NCBI RefSeq assembly: GCF_016907435.1
Contig: NZ_JAFBBZ010000001.1
Location: forward strand, 4,402,001-4,466,000
Origin: Nocardioides salarius
GTDB lineage: Bacteria > Actinomycetota > Actinomycetes > Propionibacteriales > Nocardioidaceae
Length of the DNA: 64,000 bases
Direction: 5' to 3'
The notes beneath the pieces are model-generated. The model worked only from the letters and a program-made list of their open reading frames with translations. It made no database searches and was not told the origin of the DNA. Positions 31,034 to 40,173 of the stretch are shown here, in pieces. The position numbers were made by a program, and so were the translations under genes. Each line of letters starts with the position of its first letter. The stretch's first letter is position 1.

Positions 31034-31768
31034 GTGGAATTCATCCGGACGACTGACGAGCCGACGCGCCAGCGCGTCGCGCGCTCGATCATGGTCGACG
31101 GCCCCTCCACCGCCGCGGCGCTGGCCGAGCGGCTCGACCTGACGCCGGCCGCCGTACGCCGCCACCTCGACTCCCTGGTCGAGGACGGCAGCGTGGAGGC
31201 CCGCGAGCCCCGCTCGAGCGCGGCCCGCGGACGAGGGCGCCCCGCCAAGGAGTTCGCGCTCACCGAGCGCGGGCGCGACGGGTTCGACCAGCAGTACGAC
31301 GACCTCGCCGTGCAGGCGCTGCGCTTCCTGGCCGAGACCGGGGGCGGCGCCGCCGTCCGGGAATTCGCCAACCGGCGCGTGGCGTTCATAGAAGAGCGCT
31401 TCGAGAGGACCGCGGCCGAGCACCCCGAGCTCAGCAAGGCCGAGGTGCTCGCGCAGCTCTTCACCGAGGAGGGGTACGCCGCCTCGGTGCGCGAGCTGCC
31501 CGGGCACGGTCCGGGGGCGTCGAGCGTGGGGGAGCAGCTGTGCCAGCAGCACTGTCCGGTCTCCCACGTGGCCCACGAGTTCCCCCAGCTGTGCGAGGCC
31601 GAGACCGAGGCGATCAGCCGCGTGCTCGACCACCACGTGCAGCGACTGGCGACCATCGCCCACGGCGACGGCGTCTGCACCACCTGCATCCCCGACCTGC
31701 CGGGCAGCACGACTCGGCGCACGAACCGTCCCACGACCCGCAACGAGAAGGAGTCGGTCACCTCATGA
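31034..31768 (+). CDS. sufR: SufR-type iron-sulfur transcription regulator
   Basis: Winged-helix regulator (244 aa) of the suf operon; family members sense Fe-S status with a C-terminal cluster. HTH: AAALAERLDLTPAAVRRHLD (about 25-44). C-terminal cysteines CQQHC, LCEAE and CTTC match the cluster ligands of SufR. GTG at 31034. Its stop overlaps the sufB ATG (ATGA), so the regulator is the first gene of the operon and probably autoregulated, as Rv1460 in M. tuberculosis. Confidence 0.92.
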   Translation: MEFIRTTDEPTRQRVARSIMVDGPSTAAALAERLDLTPAAVRRHLDSLVEDGSVEAREPRSSAARGRGRPAKEFALTERGRDGFDQQYDDLAVQALRFLAETGGGAAVREFANRRVAFIEERFERTAAEHPELSKAEVLAQLFTEEGYAASVRELPGHGPGASSVGEQLCQQHCPVSHVAHEFPQLCEAETEAISRVLDHHVQRLATIAHGDGVCTTCIPDLPGSTTRRTNRPTTRNEKESVTS

Positions 31769-33183
31769 CCTCCATCGAAGAGCTCAACCCCGAGCTGCAG
31801 GGCATCGGTCGCTACGAGTTCGGCTGGGCCGACTCCGACGACGCCGGCGCCAACGCCACCCGTGGGCTGAACGAGGCCGTGGTGCGCGACATCTCGGCCA
31901 AGAAGTCCGAGCCGCAGTGGATGCTCGACCTGCGCCTGAAGGGCCTCAAGCTCTTCGACCGCAAGCCCATGCCCACCTGGGGCTCGGACCTGTCGGGCAT
32001 CGACTTCGACAACATCAAGTACTTCGTGCGCTCCTCGGAGAAGCAGGCCGCCACCTGGGACGACCTGCCCGAGGACATCAAGAACACCTACGACAAGCTC
32101 GGCATCCCCGAGGCCGAGAAGCAGCGCCTGGTCTCCGGCGTCGCGGCGCAGTACGAGTCGGAGGTCGTCTACCACTCGATCCGCGAGGACCTCGAGGAGC
32201 AGGGCGTGCTCTTCCTCGACACCGACACCGCGCTCAAGGAGCAGCCCGAGCTGTTCCAGGAGTACTTCGGCACCGTCATCCCCGTCGGTGACAACAAGTT
32301 CTCCGCGCTGAACACCTCGGTGTGGTCGGGCGGCTCGTTCATCTACGTGCCGCCGGGCGTGCACGTCGACATCCCGCTGCAGGCCTACTTCCGGATCAAC
32401 ACCGAGAACATGGGCCAGTTCGAGCGGACCCTGATCATCGTCGACGAGGGCGCCTACGTGCACTACGTCGAGGGCTGCACCGCGCCGATCTACTCCTCCG
32501 ACTCGCTGCACTCCGCGGTCGTGGAGATCATCGTGAAGAAGGGCGGGCGCTGCCGCTACACGACCATTCAGAACTGGTCGAACAACGTCTACAACCTCGT
32601 CACCAAGCGCGCGACCTGCGAGGCCGGCGCGACGATGGAGTGGGTCGACGGCAACATCGGCTCGAAGGTGACGATGAAGTACCCGGCCATCTACCTGATG
32701 GGCGAGCACGCCAAGGGCGAGACCCTGTCCATCGCCTTCGCCGGCGAGGGCCAGCACCAGGACGCCGGCGCCAAGATGGTGCACGCCGCCCCGCACACCT
32801 CCAGCTCGATCCTGAGCAAGTCGGTGGCCCGCGGCGGTGGGCGCACGTCGTACCGCGGCCTGATCCAGGTCAACGAGGGCGCGCACGGCTCGAAGTCCAA
32901 CGTGCTCTGCGACGCGCTCCTGGTCGACCAGATCAGCCGCTCCGACACCTACCCCTACGTCGACATCCGCGAGGACGACGTGTCGATGGGCCACGAGGCG
33001 AGCGTCTCGAAGGTCTCCGACGACCAGCTCTTCTACCTCATGTCGCGAGGCATGGAGGAGGACGAGGCGATGGCGATGATCGTGCGCGGCTTCGTCGAGC
33101 CGATCGCCAAGGAGCTCCCGATGGAGTACGCCCTCGAGCTCAACCGCCTCATCGAGCTGCAGATGGAGGGCGCGGTCGGCTGA
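31765..33183 (+). CDS. sufB: Fe-S cluster assembly protein SufB
   Basis: Scaffold of the SufBC2D complex (472 aa). Beta-helix core with GGSFIYVPPGVHVDIPLQAY, RINTENMGQFERTLIIVDEG, VEGCTAPIY, the conserved RGLIQVNEGAHGSKSNVLCD, and C-terminal RGMEEDEAMAMIVRGFVEP. No intein interrupts it, unlike M. tuberculosis SufB. ATGA overlap with sufR. Confidence 0.95.
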   Translation: MTSIEELNPELQGIGRYEFGWADSDDAGANATRGLNEAVVRDISAKKSEPQWMLDLRLKGLKLFDRKPMPTWGSDLSGIDFDNIKYFVRSSEKQAATWDDLPEDIKNTYDKLGIPEAEKQRLVSGVAAQYESEVVYHSIREDLEEQGVLFLDTDTALKEQPELFQEYFGTVIPVGDNKFSALNTSVWSGGSFIYVPPGVHVDIPLQAYFRINTENMGQFERTLIIVDEGAYVHYVEGCTAPIYSSDSLHSAVVEIIVKKGGRCRYTTIQNWSNNVYNLVTKRATCEAGATMEWVDGNIGSKVTMKYPAIYLMGEHAKGETLSIAFAGEGQHQDAGAKMVHAAPHTSSSILSKSVARGGGRTSYRGLIQVNEGAHGSKSNVLCDALLVDQISRSDTYPYVDIREDDVSMGHEASVSKVSDDQLFYLMSRGMEEDEAMAMIVRGFVEPIAKELPMEYALELNRLIELQMEGAVG

Positions 33184-33234
33184 TCGCCGCCGTCGTCCCT
33201 GCCCACCACCGCACCAAGAAAGCAATCACTGACT

Positions 33235-34428
33235 GTGACCGTGACTGACGCCGCCCGCGAGAGCGTGGCCTCCGCCCTCGAGGTCGACCGGGTGAACTCC
33301 CACCTGAACCCGCCGCCCTCCTACGACCTGGCCGACCACCCCGTGCCGACCGGGCGCGAGGAGGTGTGGCGCTTCACCCCGCTCAAGCGGCTGCGCGGCC
33401 TCCTCGACGGCCAGGCCTCCTCGTCGGCGCTGACCTGGACCACCGAGATCCCCGCGGGGGTCACGCTCAGCGAGATCGACGCCGCCACGGCGCGCGAGAT
33501 CGGTGAGCTGGCCCCCAACGACCGGCCCTCCGCCCTCGCGGTGGCCAACGCGGCCTCGGCGGTGCTGCTCGACGTGCCCGCCGACCTCGAGGTCGACGAG
33601 CCCGTGGTGCTGCGCCTGCACGGCGAGTCGGTCGACGACGTCGTGTGGGGCCACCACGTGCTGCGCTTCGGTGCGCACAGCAAGGCCACCGTCGTGCTGG
33701 TGCACACCGGCTCGGCGCGCTACAGCGCGACCACCTCGGTGGTCGTCGGCGACGGTGCCCAGGTCAACGTGCTGACCCTGCAGGACTGGGACGACGACGC
33801 CGTGCACCTGGGTCGCGACGCGATCCGCGTGGGCCGCGACGCCTCGGTGCGCCACACCTCCATCAGCTTCGGTGGCGACGTGGTGCGTCTGCACGCCAAC
33901 GTCGAGTACGACGCCCCCGGTGGCGAGGCCGAGCTCTTCGGCCTCTACTTCGCCGACGAGGGCCAGCACCTCGAGCACCGGCTCTTCGCCGACCACAACG
34001 CCCCCAAGACCAAGTCGAACGTCCTCTACAAGGGCGCGCTGCAGGGCCAGGGTGCGCACACGGTGTGGATCGGCAACGTGCTGATCCGTCCCGTGGCCGA
34101 GGGCATCGAGACCTACGAGGAGAACCGCAACCTGGTGCTCACCGACGGCTGCCAGGCCGACTCGGTGCCCAACCTCGAGATCGAGACCGGCGAGATCGAG
34201 GGTGCCGGGCACGCCTCGGCCACCGCGCGCTTCGACGACGAGCAGCTGTTCTACCTGCGCAGCCGCGGCGTCTCCGACGAGGAGGCCCGCCGCCTGGTGC
34301 TGCACGGCTTCTTCAACGACCTGATCCGCAAGGTGGGGGTGCCCTCCCTCGAGGAGCAGATCACCGCCACGGTCGAGGACGAGCTCGCCAAGAACGTGCT
34401 CAAGGGCTACCGCCCGGCCACCGCATGA
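33235..34428 (+). CDS. sufD: Fe-S cluster assembly protein SufD
   Basis: Partner of SufB in the scaffold complex (397 aa). N-terminal region REEVWRFTPLKRLRGLLDG, beta-helix with LFADHNAPKTKSNVLYKGAL, and C-terminal QLFYLRSRGVSDEEARRLVL shared with SufB. GTG 33235 gives MTVTDAARESV; a GTG at 33241 is also in frame. Stop overlaps the next gene by ATGA. Confidence 0.94.
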   Translation: MTVTDAARESVASALEVDRVNSHLNPPPSYDLADHPVPTGREEVWRFTPLKRLRGLLDGQASSSALTWTTEIPAGVTLSEIDAATAREIGELAPNDRPSALAVANAASAVLLDVPADLEVDEPVVLRLHGESVDDVVWGHHVLRFGAHSKATVVLVHTGSARYSATTSVVVGDGAQVNVLTLQDWDDDAVHLGRDAIRVGRDASVRHTSISFGGDVVRLHANVEYDAPGGEAELFGLYFADEGQHLEHRLFADHNAPKTKSNVLYKGALQGQGAHTVWIGNVLIRPVAEGIETYEENRNLVLTDGCQADSVPNLEIETGEIEGAGHASATARFDDEQLFYLRSRGVSDEEARRLVLHGFFNDLIRKVGVPSLEEQITATVEDELAKNVLKGYRPATA

Positions 34429-34760
34429 GCCTCGAGCGCGCCTGCAGCCTCGACGAGGTGCCCGCCGACGAGGGCCTCGCGGTCCAGGTCGGCGACGTCA
34501 CCGTGGTCGTGGCCCGAGACGGCGACGACGTCTTCGCGCTGCAGGACCTGTGCTCCCACGCCGCTGTCGCCCTCAGCGAGGGCGAGGTGGCCGGTGGCGT
34601 CATCGAGTGCTGGCTGCACGGCTCGTGCTTCGACCTGCGCAGCGGCAAGCCCACCGGCCTCCCGGCCACCGAGCCCGTCTCGACCTTCCCCGTGGAGGTC
34701 CGTGACGGCGACGTGTACGTCGACGTGGCCAGCACGCTCAACGGCGTGACCCCCTCCTGA
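34425..34760 (+). CDS. Rieske-type non-heme iron ferredoxin in the suf operon
   Basis: A 111-aa soluble Rieske ferredoxin. Cluster motifs CSHAAVALSEGEV and CWLHGSCFD give the C-x-H ... C-x2-H ligands near residues 44-46 and 63-66. Its place between sufD and sufC, with an ATGA overlap, is common in actinobacteria and suggests electron supply for Fe-S assembly; direct proof is not known to me. No signal peptide. Confidence 0.9.
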   Translation: MSLERACSLDEVPADEGLAVQVGDVTVVVARDGDDVFALQDLCSHAAVALSEGEVAGGVIECWLHGSCFDLRSGKPTGLPATEPVSTFPVEVRDGDVYVDVASTLNGVTPS

Positions 34761-34792
34761 GACTTCTTCTCCACCCAGAAAGAGAGACACAC

Positions 34793-35551
34793 ATGAGCAC
34801 CCTCGAGATCAAGGACCTCAAGGTCTCCGTCAGCACCGACGACGGCCCCAAGGAGATCCTCAAGGGCGTGACGCTGACCATCAAGGACGGCGAGACGCAC
34901 GCGATCATGGGCCCCAACGGCTCGGGCAAGTCCACCCTGGCCTACTCGATCGCCGGGCACCCCAAGTACGACGTCACCGGCGGCACCGTGACCCTCGACG
35001 GCGAGGACGTGCTGGCCATGTCGGTCGACGAGCGCGCCCGCGCCGGGCTCTTCCTGGCCATGCAGTACCCCGTCGAGGTGCCCGGCGTCTCGGTCTCCAA
35101 CTTCATGCGCACCGCCAAGACCGCGGTCGACGGCGAGGCCCCCAAGCTGCGCACCTGGGTCAAGGACGTCAACGCCGCCATGTCGCGGATGAACCTCGAC
35201 GCCACCTTCACCCAGCGCTCGGTCAACGAGGGCTTCTCCGGTGGCGAGAAGAAGCGCCACGAGATCGCGCAGCTCGAGCTGCTCGACCCCAAGGTCGCGA
35301 TCCTCGACGAGACCGACTCCGGCCTCGACATCGACGCGCTCAAGGTCGTCTCCGACGGCGTGAACCGCTTCCGCGAGGGCGAGGGCAAGGGTGTCCTGCT
35401 GATCACCCACTACACCCGCATCCTGCGCTACATCGAGCCCGACTACGTCCACGTCTTCGTCGACGGGAAGGTCGCCGAGCAGGGCGGCCCCGAGCTCGCC
35501 GAGCAGCTCGAATCCGAGGGCTACGACAAGTACCTGCCCGCCAAGGTCTGA
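34793..35551 (+). CDS. sufC: Fe-S cluster assembly ATPase SufC
   Basis: ABC-type ATPase of SufBC2D (252 aa). Walker A MGPNGSGKSTLAYSIAGHP, SufC-specific LFLAMQYPVEVPGVSVSNFM, signature FSGGEKKRHEIAQ, Walker B VAILDETDSGLDIDALK. AAAGAGAGA upstream of the ATG. Confidence 0.96.
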   Translation: MSTLEIKDLKVSVSTDDGPKEILKGVTLTIKDGETHAIMGPNGSGKSTLAYSIAGHPKYDVTGGTVTLDGEDVLAMSVDERARAGLFLAMQYPVEVPGVSVSNFMRTAKTAVDGEAPKLRTWVKDVNAAMSRMNLDATFTQRSVNEGFSGGEKKRHEIAQLELLDPKVAILDETDSGLDIDALKVVSDGVNRFREGEGKGVLLITHYTRILRYIEPDYVHVFVDGKVAEQGGPELAEQLESEGYDKYLPAKV

Positions 35552-35615
35552 GCGACCCCGGCCCAGCAGCGACCCGCACCACGACCAGCGCCGACCGACC
35601 TGAGGAGATGACCAG

Positions 35616-36881
35616 ATGAAGGGCCTCCTGCCCGACCTCGAGGTGATCCGCAAGGACTTCCCGATCCTCGAGCGCACCCTCGCCGACGGTCGCCCGCTGG
35701 TCTACCTCGACAGCGCGAACACCTCGCAGAAGCCGCAGTGCGTGATCGACGCGATGGTCGACCACCTCGAGCACCACAACGCCAACGTGGCCCGGGCGAT
35801 GCACCAGCTCGGCGCCGAGGCGTCCGAGGCGTTCGAGGCCGGCCGCGACAAGGTGGCGGCCTTCATCGGCGCCCCCAGCCGCGACGAGGTGATCTTCACC
35901 AAGAACGCCTCCGAGGCGCTCAACCTGGTCGCCAACACGCTGCTGTGGGCCGGTCCGCGCCGCGTGGGCGAGGGCGACGTCGTGGTCACCACGGAGATGG
36001 AGCACCACTCCAACATCGTGCCGTGGCAGATGCTGGCCGAGCGCAGCGGCGCTGAGCTGAAGTGGTTCACCTTCACCGACGAGGGCCACCTCGACCTGTC
36101 CCAGGTCGACGAGCTGATCACCGAGCGCACCAAGGTGGTGACCCTGACCTGGGTCTCCAACATGCTCGGCACGATCAACCCGATCGCCGAGATCACCCGG
36201 CGCGCCCACGCGGTGGGCGCCCTGGTGGTCGTCGACGCCTCGCAGGCCGCGCCCCAGCTGCCGATCGACCTGGCAGCCATGCCCGAGGCCGAGCGGCCCG
36301 ACCTGGTCGCCTTCACCGGCCACAAGGTCGTCGGGCCCACCGGCATCGGCGTGCTGTGGGGCAGCCGTGAGGTGCTCGAGCAGCTGCCGCCGTTCCTCGG
36401 TGGCGGCGAGATGATCGAGACCGTGCGGATGGAGGGGTCGACGTACGCCGGCATCCCGCACAAGTTCGAGGCCGGCACGCCCCCGATCGTCGAGGCCGTG
36501 GGCCTCGGCGCGGCCGTCGACTACCTCGGCGCCGTGGGCATGGAGGCGATCCACGCCCACGAGCAGGCCATCACGCGCTACGCCCTCGAGGGCATGCAGA
36601 GCGTGAAGGGACTGCGCGTGCTGGGCCCGCTCGACGCCACCCAGCGCGGGGGAGCGGTCTCGTTCGAGATCGAGGGCCTGCACCCGCACGACGTCTCACA
36701 GGTCCTCGACGTGCGCGGGGTCGCGGTGCGGGCCGGGCACCACTGCGCCCGTCCGGCGCACGCCCGCTTCGGGGTGCAGAGCTCGACCCGGATGTCGTCG
36801 TACCTCTACACGACCCCGGCCGAGATCGATGCGTTCGTGGACGCGCTGAACTACACCCGTTCGTACTTCAAGCTCGACTGA
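35616..36881 (+). CDS. sufS: cysteine desulfurase SufS
   Basis: PLP enzyme (421 aa) supplying sulfur from cysteine. PLP lysine in AFTGHKVVGPTGIGVLWG (about 230-247), VDASQAAPQLPIDL, and the persulfide cysteine in RAGHHCARPAHARFG near residue 370. Class II (SufS) length and context. GAGGAGATG ribosome site; sufU follows in the same operon. Confidence 0.95.
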   Translation: MKGLLPDLEVIRKDFPILERTLADGRPLVYLDSANTSQKPQCVIDAMVDHLEHHNANVARAMHQLGAEASEAFEAGRDKVAAFIGAPSRDEVIFTKNASEALNLVANTLLWAGPRRVGEGDVVVTTEMEHHSNIVPWQMLAERSGAELKWFTFTDEGHLDLSQVDELITERTKVVTLTWVSNMLGTINPIAEITRRAHAVGALVVVDASQAAPQLPIDLAAMPEAERPDLVAFTGHKVVGPTGIGVLWGSREVLEQLPPFLGGGEMIETVRMEGSTYAGIPHKFEAGTPPIVEAVGLGAAVDYLGAVGMEAIHAHEQAITRYALEGMQSVKGLRVLGPLDATQRGGAVSFEIEGLHPHDVSQVLDVRGVAVRAGHHCARPAHARFGVQSSTRMSSYLYTTPAEIDAFVDALNYTRSYFKLD

Positions 36882-36902
36882 GCACCAGAGGGGAGGAGCA
36901 CC

Positions 36903-37355
36903 ATGAGCGCCGAGCTCGACTCGCTGTACCAGGAGATCATCCTGGACCACTACAAGAACCCGCACCACAAGGGCCTGCGTGAGCCCTTCGAGGCCGAGGT
37001 CCACCACGTGAACCCGACCTGCGGTGACGAGATCACCCTGCGGGTCCACCTCGCCGACGGCGTCGTGCAGGACGTGTCCTACGACTCCGTGGGCTGCTCG
37101 ATCTCCCAGGCCTCCACCTCGGTGATGGCCGATCTCGTCATCGGCAAGCCGGTCGACGAGGCGATGAGCATCCACGAGGAGTTCCTGGCCCTGATGCAGG
37201 GCAAGGGCACCGTGGAGCCCGACGAGGAGGTGCTGGAGGACGGCATCGCCTTCGCCGGCGTCGCCAAGTTCCCTGCGCGCGTCAAGTGCGCGCTACTGTC
37301 GTGGATGGCCTGGAAGGACGCCACCGCCCGATCCCTGGAGGAATCCCGTGGCTGA
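36903..37355 (+). CDS. sufU: SufU zinc-dependent sulfur transfer protein
   Basis: Accepts sulfur from SufS (150 aa). Zinc ligands C40, D42, C65 and C129 are in place (NPTCGDE, VGCSISQAS, RVKCALL). This is the SufU type, not IscU. GGGGAGGAG upstream of the ATG. Its end overlaps sufT by 8 bp. Confidence 0.94.
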   Translation: MSAELDSLYQEIILDHYKNPHHKGLREPFEAEVHHVNPTCGDEITLRVHLADGVVQDVSYDSVGCSISQASTSVMADLVIGKPVDEAMSIHEEFLALMQGKGTVEPDEEVLEDGIAFAGVAKFPARVKCALLSWMAWKDATARSLEESRG

Positions 37356-37770
37356 GACCACTGCACCTGACACCGCTGCCGACTCGACCGTCGACCACGG
37401 CGACCTGCCCGAGGTCCCGCAGGCCGGCACCGGCCCGACCGGCACTGCCGCCCCCGGCGCCTCGGTGAGCATCGAGGACGTCGAGGAGGCGATGAAGGAC
37501 GTCGTCGACCCCGAGCTCGGCATCAACGTCGTCGACCTGGGCCTGGTCTACGGCCTGCACGTCGACGAGGACACCAACCTGGTCATCGACATGACCCTGA
37601 CCTCGGCGGCCTGCCCGCTGACCGACGTCATCACCGACCAGACCGAGCAGGCCCTCGAGGGCCTGGTCAACGACGTGGCCATCAACTGGGTCTGGATGCC
37701 GCCCTGGGGCCCCGACAAGATCACCCCCGACGGCCGCGAGCAGCTGCGCGCCCTGGGCTTCAATGTCTGA
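37348..37770 (+). CDS. sufT: metal-sulfur cluster biosynthesis protein, SufT/DUF59 family
   Basis: DUF59 (MIP18-like) protein (140 aa) that helps Fe-S maturation. Core: VEEAMKDVVDPELGINVVDLGLVYG, TSAACPLTDVITDQ with the conserved cysteine, and WVWMPPWGPDKITPDGREQLRALGF. About 45 N-terminal residues are Ala/Pro/Asp-rich and probably disordered. GTG overlaps sufU, ending the operon. Confidence 0.9.
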   Translation: MAETTAPDTAADSTVDHGDLPEVPQAGTGPTGTAAPGASVSIEDVEEAMKDVVDPELGINVVDLGLVYGLHVDEDTNLVIDMTLTSAACPLTDVITDQTEQALEGLVNDVAINWVWMPPWGPDKITPDGREQLRALGFNV

Positions 37771-37778
37771 GGCCCCTC

Positions 37779-37784
37779 TACGCT
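37779..37784 (+). promoter_or_regulatory. -10 element, leaderless spacing
   Basis: TACGCT ends 8 nt before the ATG at 37792, and begins 9 nt after the sufT stop, suggesting an independent promoter. Confidence 0.45.
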
Positions 37785-37791
37785 GGGGTGC

Positions 37792-38319
37792 ATGACCGAC
37801 CCGAGCACCGACACGACCGGCTCCGCCCACTTCGGGCGCGGGCCGGTCGAGTCGTTCTGGGACCTTGCCCGCTTCCACGCCAAGCTCAACACCGCGCCGT
37901 CGTACTTCGGCCCGACGACGCTCGAGGTCGTGCCGCCCCCGGCGTGGTCCTTCGGCGCCACCGCGGAGGAGGCCGACGCGCTGCTGGCGCTGGTGCTGGA
38001 GGGCACGAAGACCGCGACGGCGAGCGCGCACGCCGACTACGAGGTGGAGGGCGAGCCGCTGCCCGAGGCGGGCACGCTCGGCATCGTGCTCGACGGCGAG
38101 GGGCACCCGCGCGCCCTCGTCGAGACCACCGACGTGCGGGTCGTGCCCTTCGACGAGGTCAGCGCCGAGCACGCCCACCTCGAGGGCGAGGGCGACCGCA
38201 GCCTGGAGCACTGGCGCGCCGAGCACGAGCGGTTCTTCGCCGAGCACGCCACGGCCGGGTTCGACCCCAGCATGCTGCTGGTCCTCGAGCGCTTCCGGGT
38301 CGTCTACGCCGGCGACTGA
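37792..38319 (+). CDS. ASCH-domain protein
   Basis: A 175-aa cytosolic protein with an ASCH fold (PUA-like), suspected to bind RNA or nucleic-acid-like ligands. Recognisable: LALVLEGTKTATASAHADYE (about 64-83), LPEAGTLGIVLDGEG, and ALVETTDVRVVPFDEVSAEH. N-terminal FWDLARFHAKLNTAPSYFG is typical of the DUF984-type subgroup. Own -10 box upstream. Role unknown. Confidence 0.82.
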   Translation: MTDPSTDTTGSAHFGRGPVESFWDLARFHAKLNTAPSYFGPTTLEVVPPPAWSFGATAEEADALLALVLEGTKTATASAHADYEVEGEPLPEAGTLGIVLDGEGHPRALVETTDVRVVPFDEVSAEHAHLEGEGDRSLEHWRAEHERFFAEHATAGFDPSMLLVLERFRVVYAGD

Positions 38320-38406
38320 GCGCCCTGGTTCTTGTCCGCGTCCCTCTTGACGGTGGCCGTGGGCAGGAGTGTGCTGGAGGGTCCGACGACGACCCAGGGG
38401 GCCAGC

Positions 38407-38790
38407 ATGAGCGGCAAGGTGATGCACTTCGAGATCCCGTTCGACGACGGGAACAGGGCCAGCGGGTTCTACCGCGACGTCTTCGGCTGGCAGCTGGTGC
38501 CGATGCCCGAGATGGACTACACCATGGTGATGACCGGGCCCAGCGACCCCGAGACCGGGCCCACCGAGCCGGGCTTCATCAACGGGGGCATGTTCAAGCG
38601 CGGCGACGAGATCCCCAGCAAGGGTCCCAACGTGGTCATCGACGTGGCGAGCGTCGACGACGCGCTGGGTGCCGTCGAGAGCGCGGGTGGCACCCGGTTG
38701 ACCGACAAGCAGCCCGTCGGGGACATGGGCTTCACCGCCTACTTCAGCGACACCGAGGGCAACGTCATCGGTCTGTGGGAGAGCGCCTGA
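38407..38790 (+). CDS. VOC-family protein
   Basis: A 127-aa glyoxalase/bleomycin-resistance-fold (VOC) protein starting MSGKVMHFEIPFDDGNRASG, with the second motif YFSDTEGNVIGLWE. Metal-type positions are present (H7, E near the end), and family members bind varied small ligands. ATG 38407 is chosen over a frame open to 38332 because the VOC fold starts there. Confidence 0.82.
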   Translation: MSGKVMHFEIPFDDGNRASGFYRDVFGWQLVPMPEMDYTMVMTGPSDPETGPTEPGFINGGMFKRGDEIPSKGPNVVIDVASVDDALGAVESAGGTRLTDKQPVGDMGFTAYFSDTEGNVIGLWESA

Positions 38791-38794
38791 TCCG

Positions 38795-39229
38795 ATGACC
38801 GGCGTCAAACAGGTCCAGGTGACCTTCGACTGCGCAGAACCCGAGCGCGTCGCCCGCTTCTGGTGCGAGGTGCTGGGCTACGTCGTCCCGCCGCCACCGC
38901 CGCGCTTCGCCACCTGGGCCGACTTCGACGCGGCGCTGCCGCCGGAGCGACAGGGGTCGGCGTTCGCCTGCGAGGACCCCGCCGGCGTCGGCCCGCGGTT
39001 GTTCTTCCAGCGCGTCCCCGAGGGCAAGACCGTCAAGAACCGGTTGCACCTCGACGTGCGGGTCGGCACCGGGCTGGTCGGCCAGGCGCGCGTCGACGCC
39101 CTCGAGGCCGAGTGCGCGCGTCTCCAGGCGCTCGGTGCACGTCGGGTGCGGCTGGTGCCGGCCGACGGACACGACGAGTCGTGCCTGGTGATGCAGGACG
39201 TCGAGGGCAACGAGTTCTGCCTCGACTAG
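38795..39229 (+). CDS. VOC-family protein (glyoxalase-like)
   Basis: A 144-aa VOC protein of the Glyoxalase_6 type: VTFDCAEPERVARFWCEVLG at the start, PRLFFQRVPEGKTVKNRLHL in the middle and MQDVEGNEFCLD at the end. Starts 4 bp after the previous VOC stop, so the two are co-transcribed. Ligand unknown. Confidence 0.85.
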   Translation: MTGVKQVQVTFDCAEPERVARFWCEVLGYVVPPPPPRFATWADFDAALPPERQGSAFACEDPAGVGPRLFFQRVPEGKTVKNRLHLDVRVGTGLVGQARVDALEAECARLQALGARRVRLVPADGHDESCLVMQDVEGNEFCLD

Positions 39230-39285
39230 CTGCCGGTCGGGCTGGGTGCTCCGTCGGCACCTCCGGGGCGAGGCCGGTGGCGGCG

Positions 39286-39963
39286 TCAGCGGCCCTCGGG
39301 GGTGCAGATGCACGACCGGTTGCCGTCGGCGTCCTCGACGACCCAGTACGCCGGTGCCGCGCTGTCGCTGACCAGGCGTCCGCCCGCGTCGAGCACGGCC
39401 CGCAGGCGCGCCTCGGCGTCGTCGTGGGGGACCCAGACGTCGAGGTGCCAGCGCTGCTCGAAGGGCTGGGGAGGCAGGGCGTGCTCGTCGTCGCCGGCAC
39501 CCTCGGGCTCCTGCCACCACACCGTCGGCGTCTGCCCGCTCGGGTCGACCGCCTCGCCCTGGACGACCTCGCCCCCGAGGAGGGCGGCGTAGAACGGCGC
39601 CAGCTCGGCGCCGGCTGAGGTGTCGAGGCCCAGCTCCGCCTGCGTGAGCCCCGCGACGTCGGCACGCACGTCCAGGTCGGCCGCTGCCCGGCTGATCTCG
39701 CGGGCCAGGGCGACGTCCCGGCTCGTGAGTCCTGCGATGTCGTGGCTGACCAGGGTGACGACGACGTCGGTGTAGGTCAGGGTGACGTCGGGGTGGTGGT
39801 CGGCGGCCTCGGCCAGGGCCCCGACCCGGTTGACCAGGTCGAGACCGGTCGCGAAGTCCCGCGTGCGGAACCGCGCCTTGATCCTGCCGAGGACCTGGCG
39901 CCAGTCGGCGAGGTCCGCCGCGCGCACGTCCGCGGCGCTCAAGCGCTGCTGGGGGTCGGTCAT
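39286..39963 (-). CDS. fusion of pterin-4a-carbinolamine dehydratase-like and VOC domains
   Basis: A 225-aa two-domain protein. Residues about 20-95 match pterin dehydratase: WRQVLGRIKARFRTRDF, EAADHHPDVTLTYTDVVVTL and HDIAGLTSRDVALAREI. Residues about 115-225 form a VOC domain ending VVEDADGNRSCICTPEGR. The dehydratase site HHPDV is intact. ATG 39963 is chosen for GAGGAG 8 nt upstream; ATG 39969 is an alternative. The tail resembles the neighbouring VOC gene, which converges on it. Confidence 0.85.
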   Translation of the reverse strand: MTDPQQRLSAADVRAADLADWRQVLGRIKARFRTRDFATGLDLVNRVGALAEAADHHPDVTLTYTDVVVTLVSHDIAGLTSRDVALAREISRAAADLDVRADVAGLTQAELGLDTSAGAELAPFYAALLGGEVVQGEAVDPSGQTPTVWWQEPEGAGDDEHALPPQPFEQRWHLDVWVPHDDAEARLRAVLDAGGRLVSDSAAPAYWVVEDADGNRSCICTPEGR

Positions 39964-40173
39964 CGTCATCGCTCCTCGTCGATCGCGTCTCCTGCACCTG
40001 ATGGTGCAACGTCCGGGCCCGCGACGCCACGCCCCGAGCCTCTCGCCCATCGGCGGTGCCGGGCGCCACCGTCGACGTTCACAGCCACCTCGCAGGCTGG
40101 CCCCAGGTGCCTGCCCGGTCGACGGGCCAGTGTCCGGGGAGTCAACCCGACGTGAACGACGTAAGGACCGCCC

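Noticed and set aside
31011..31036. CACAC-TGAT-GTTGTG as a SufR operator before sufR
   Set aside because: Weak half-site match to cyanobacterial SufR sites only, and it overlaps the start codon.
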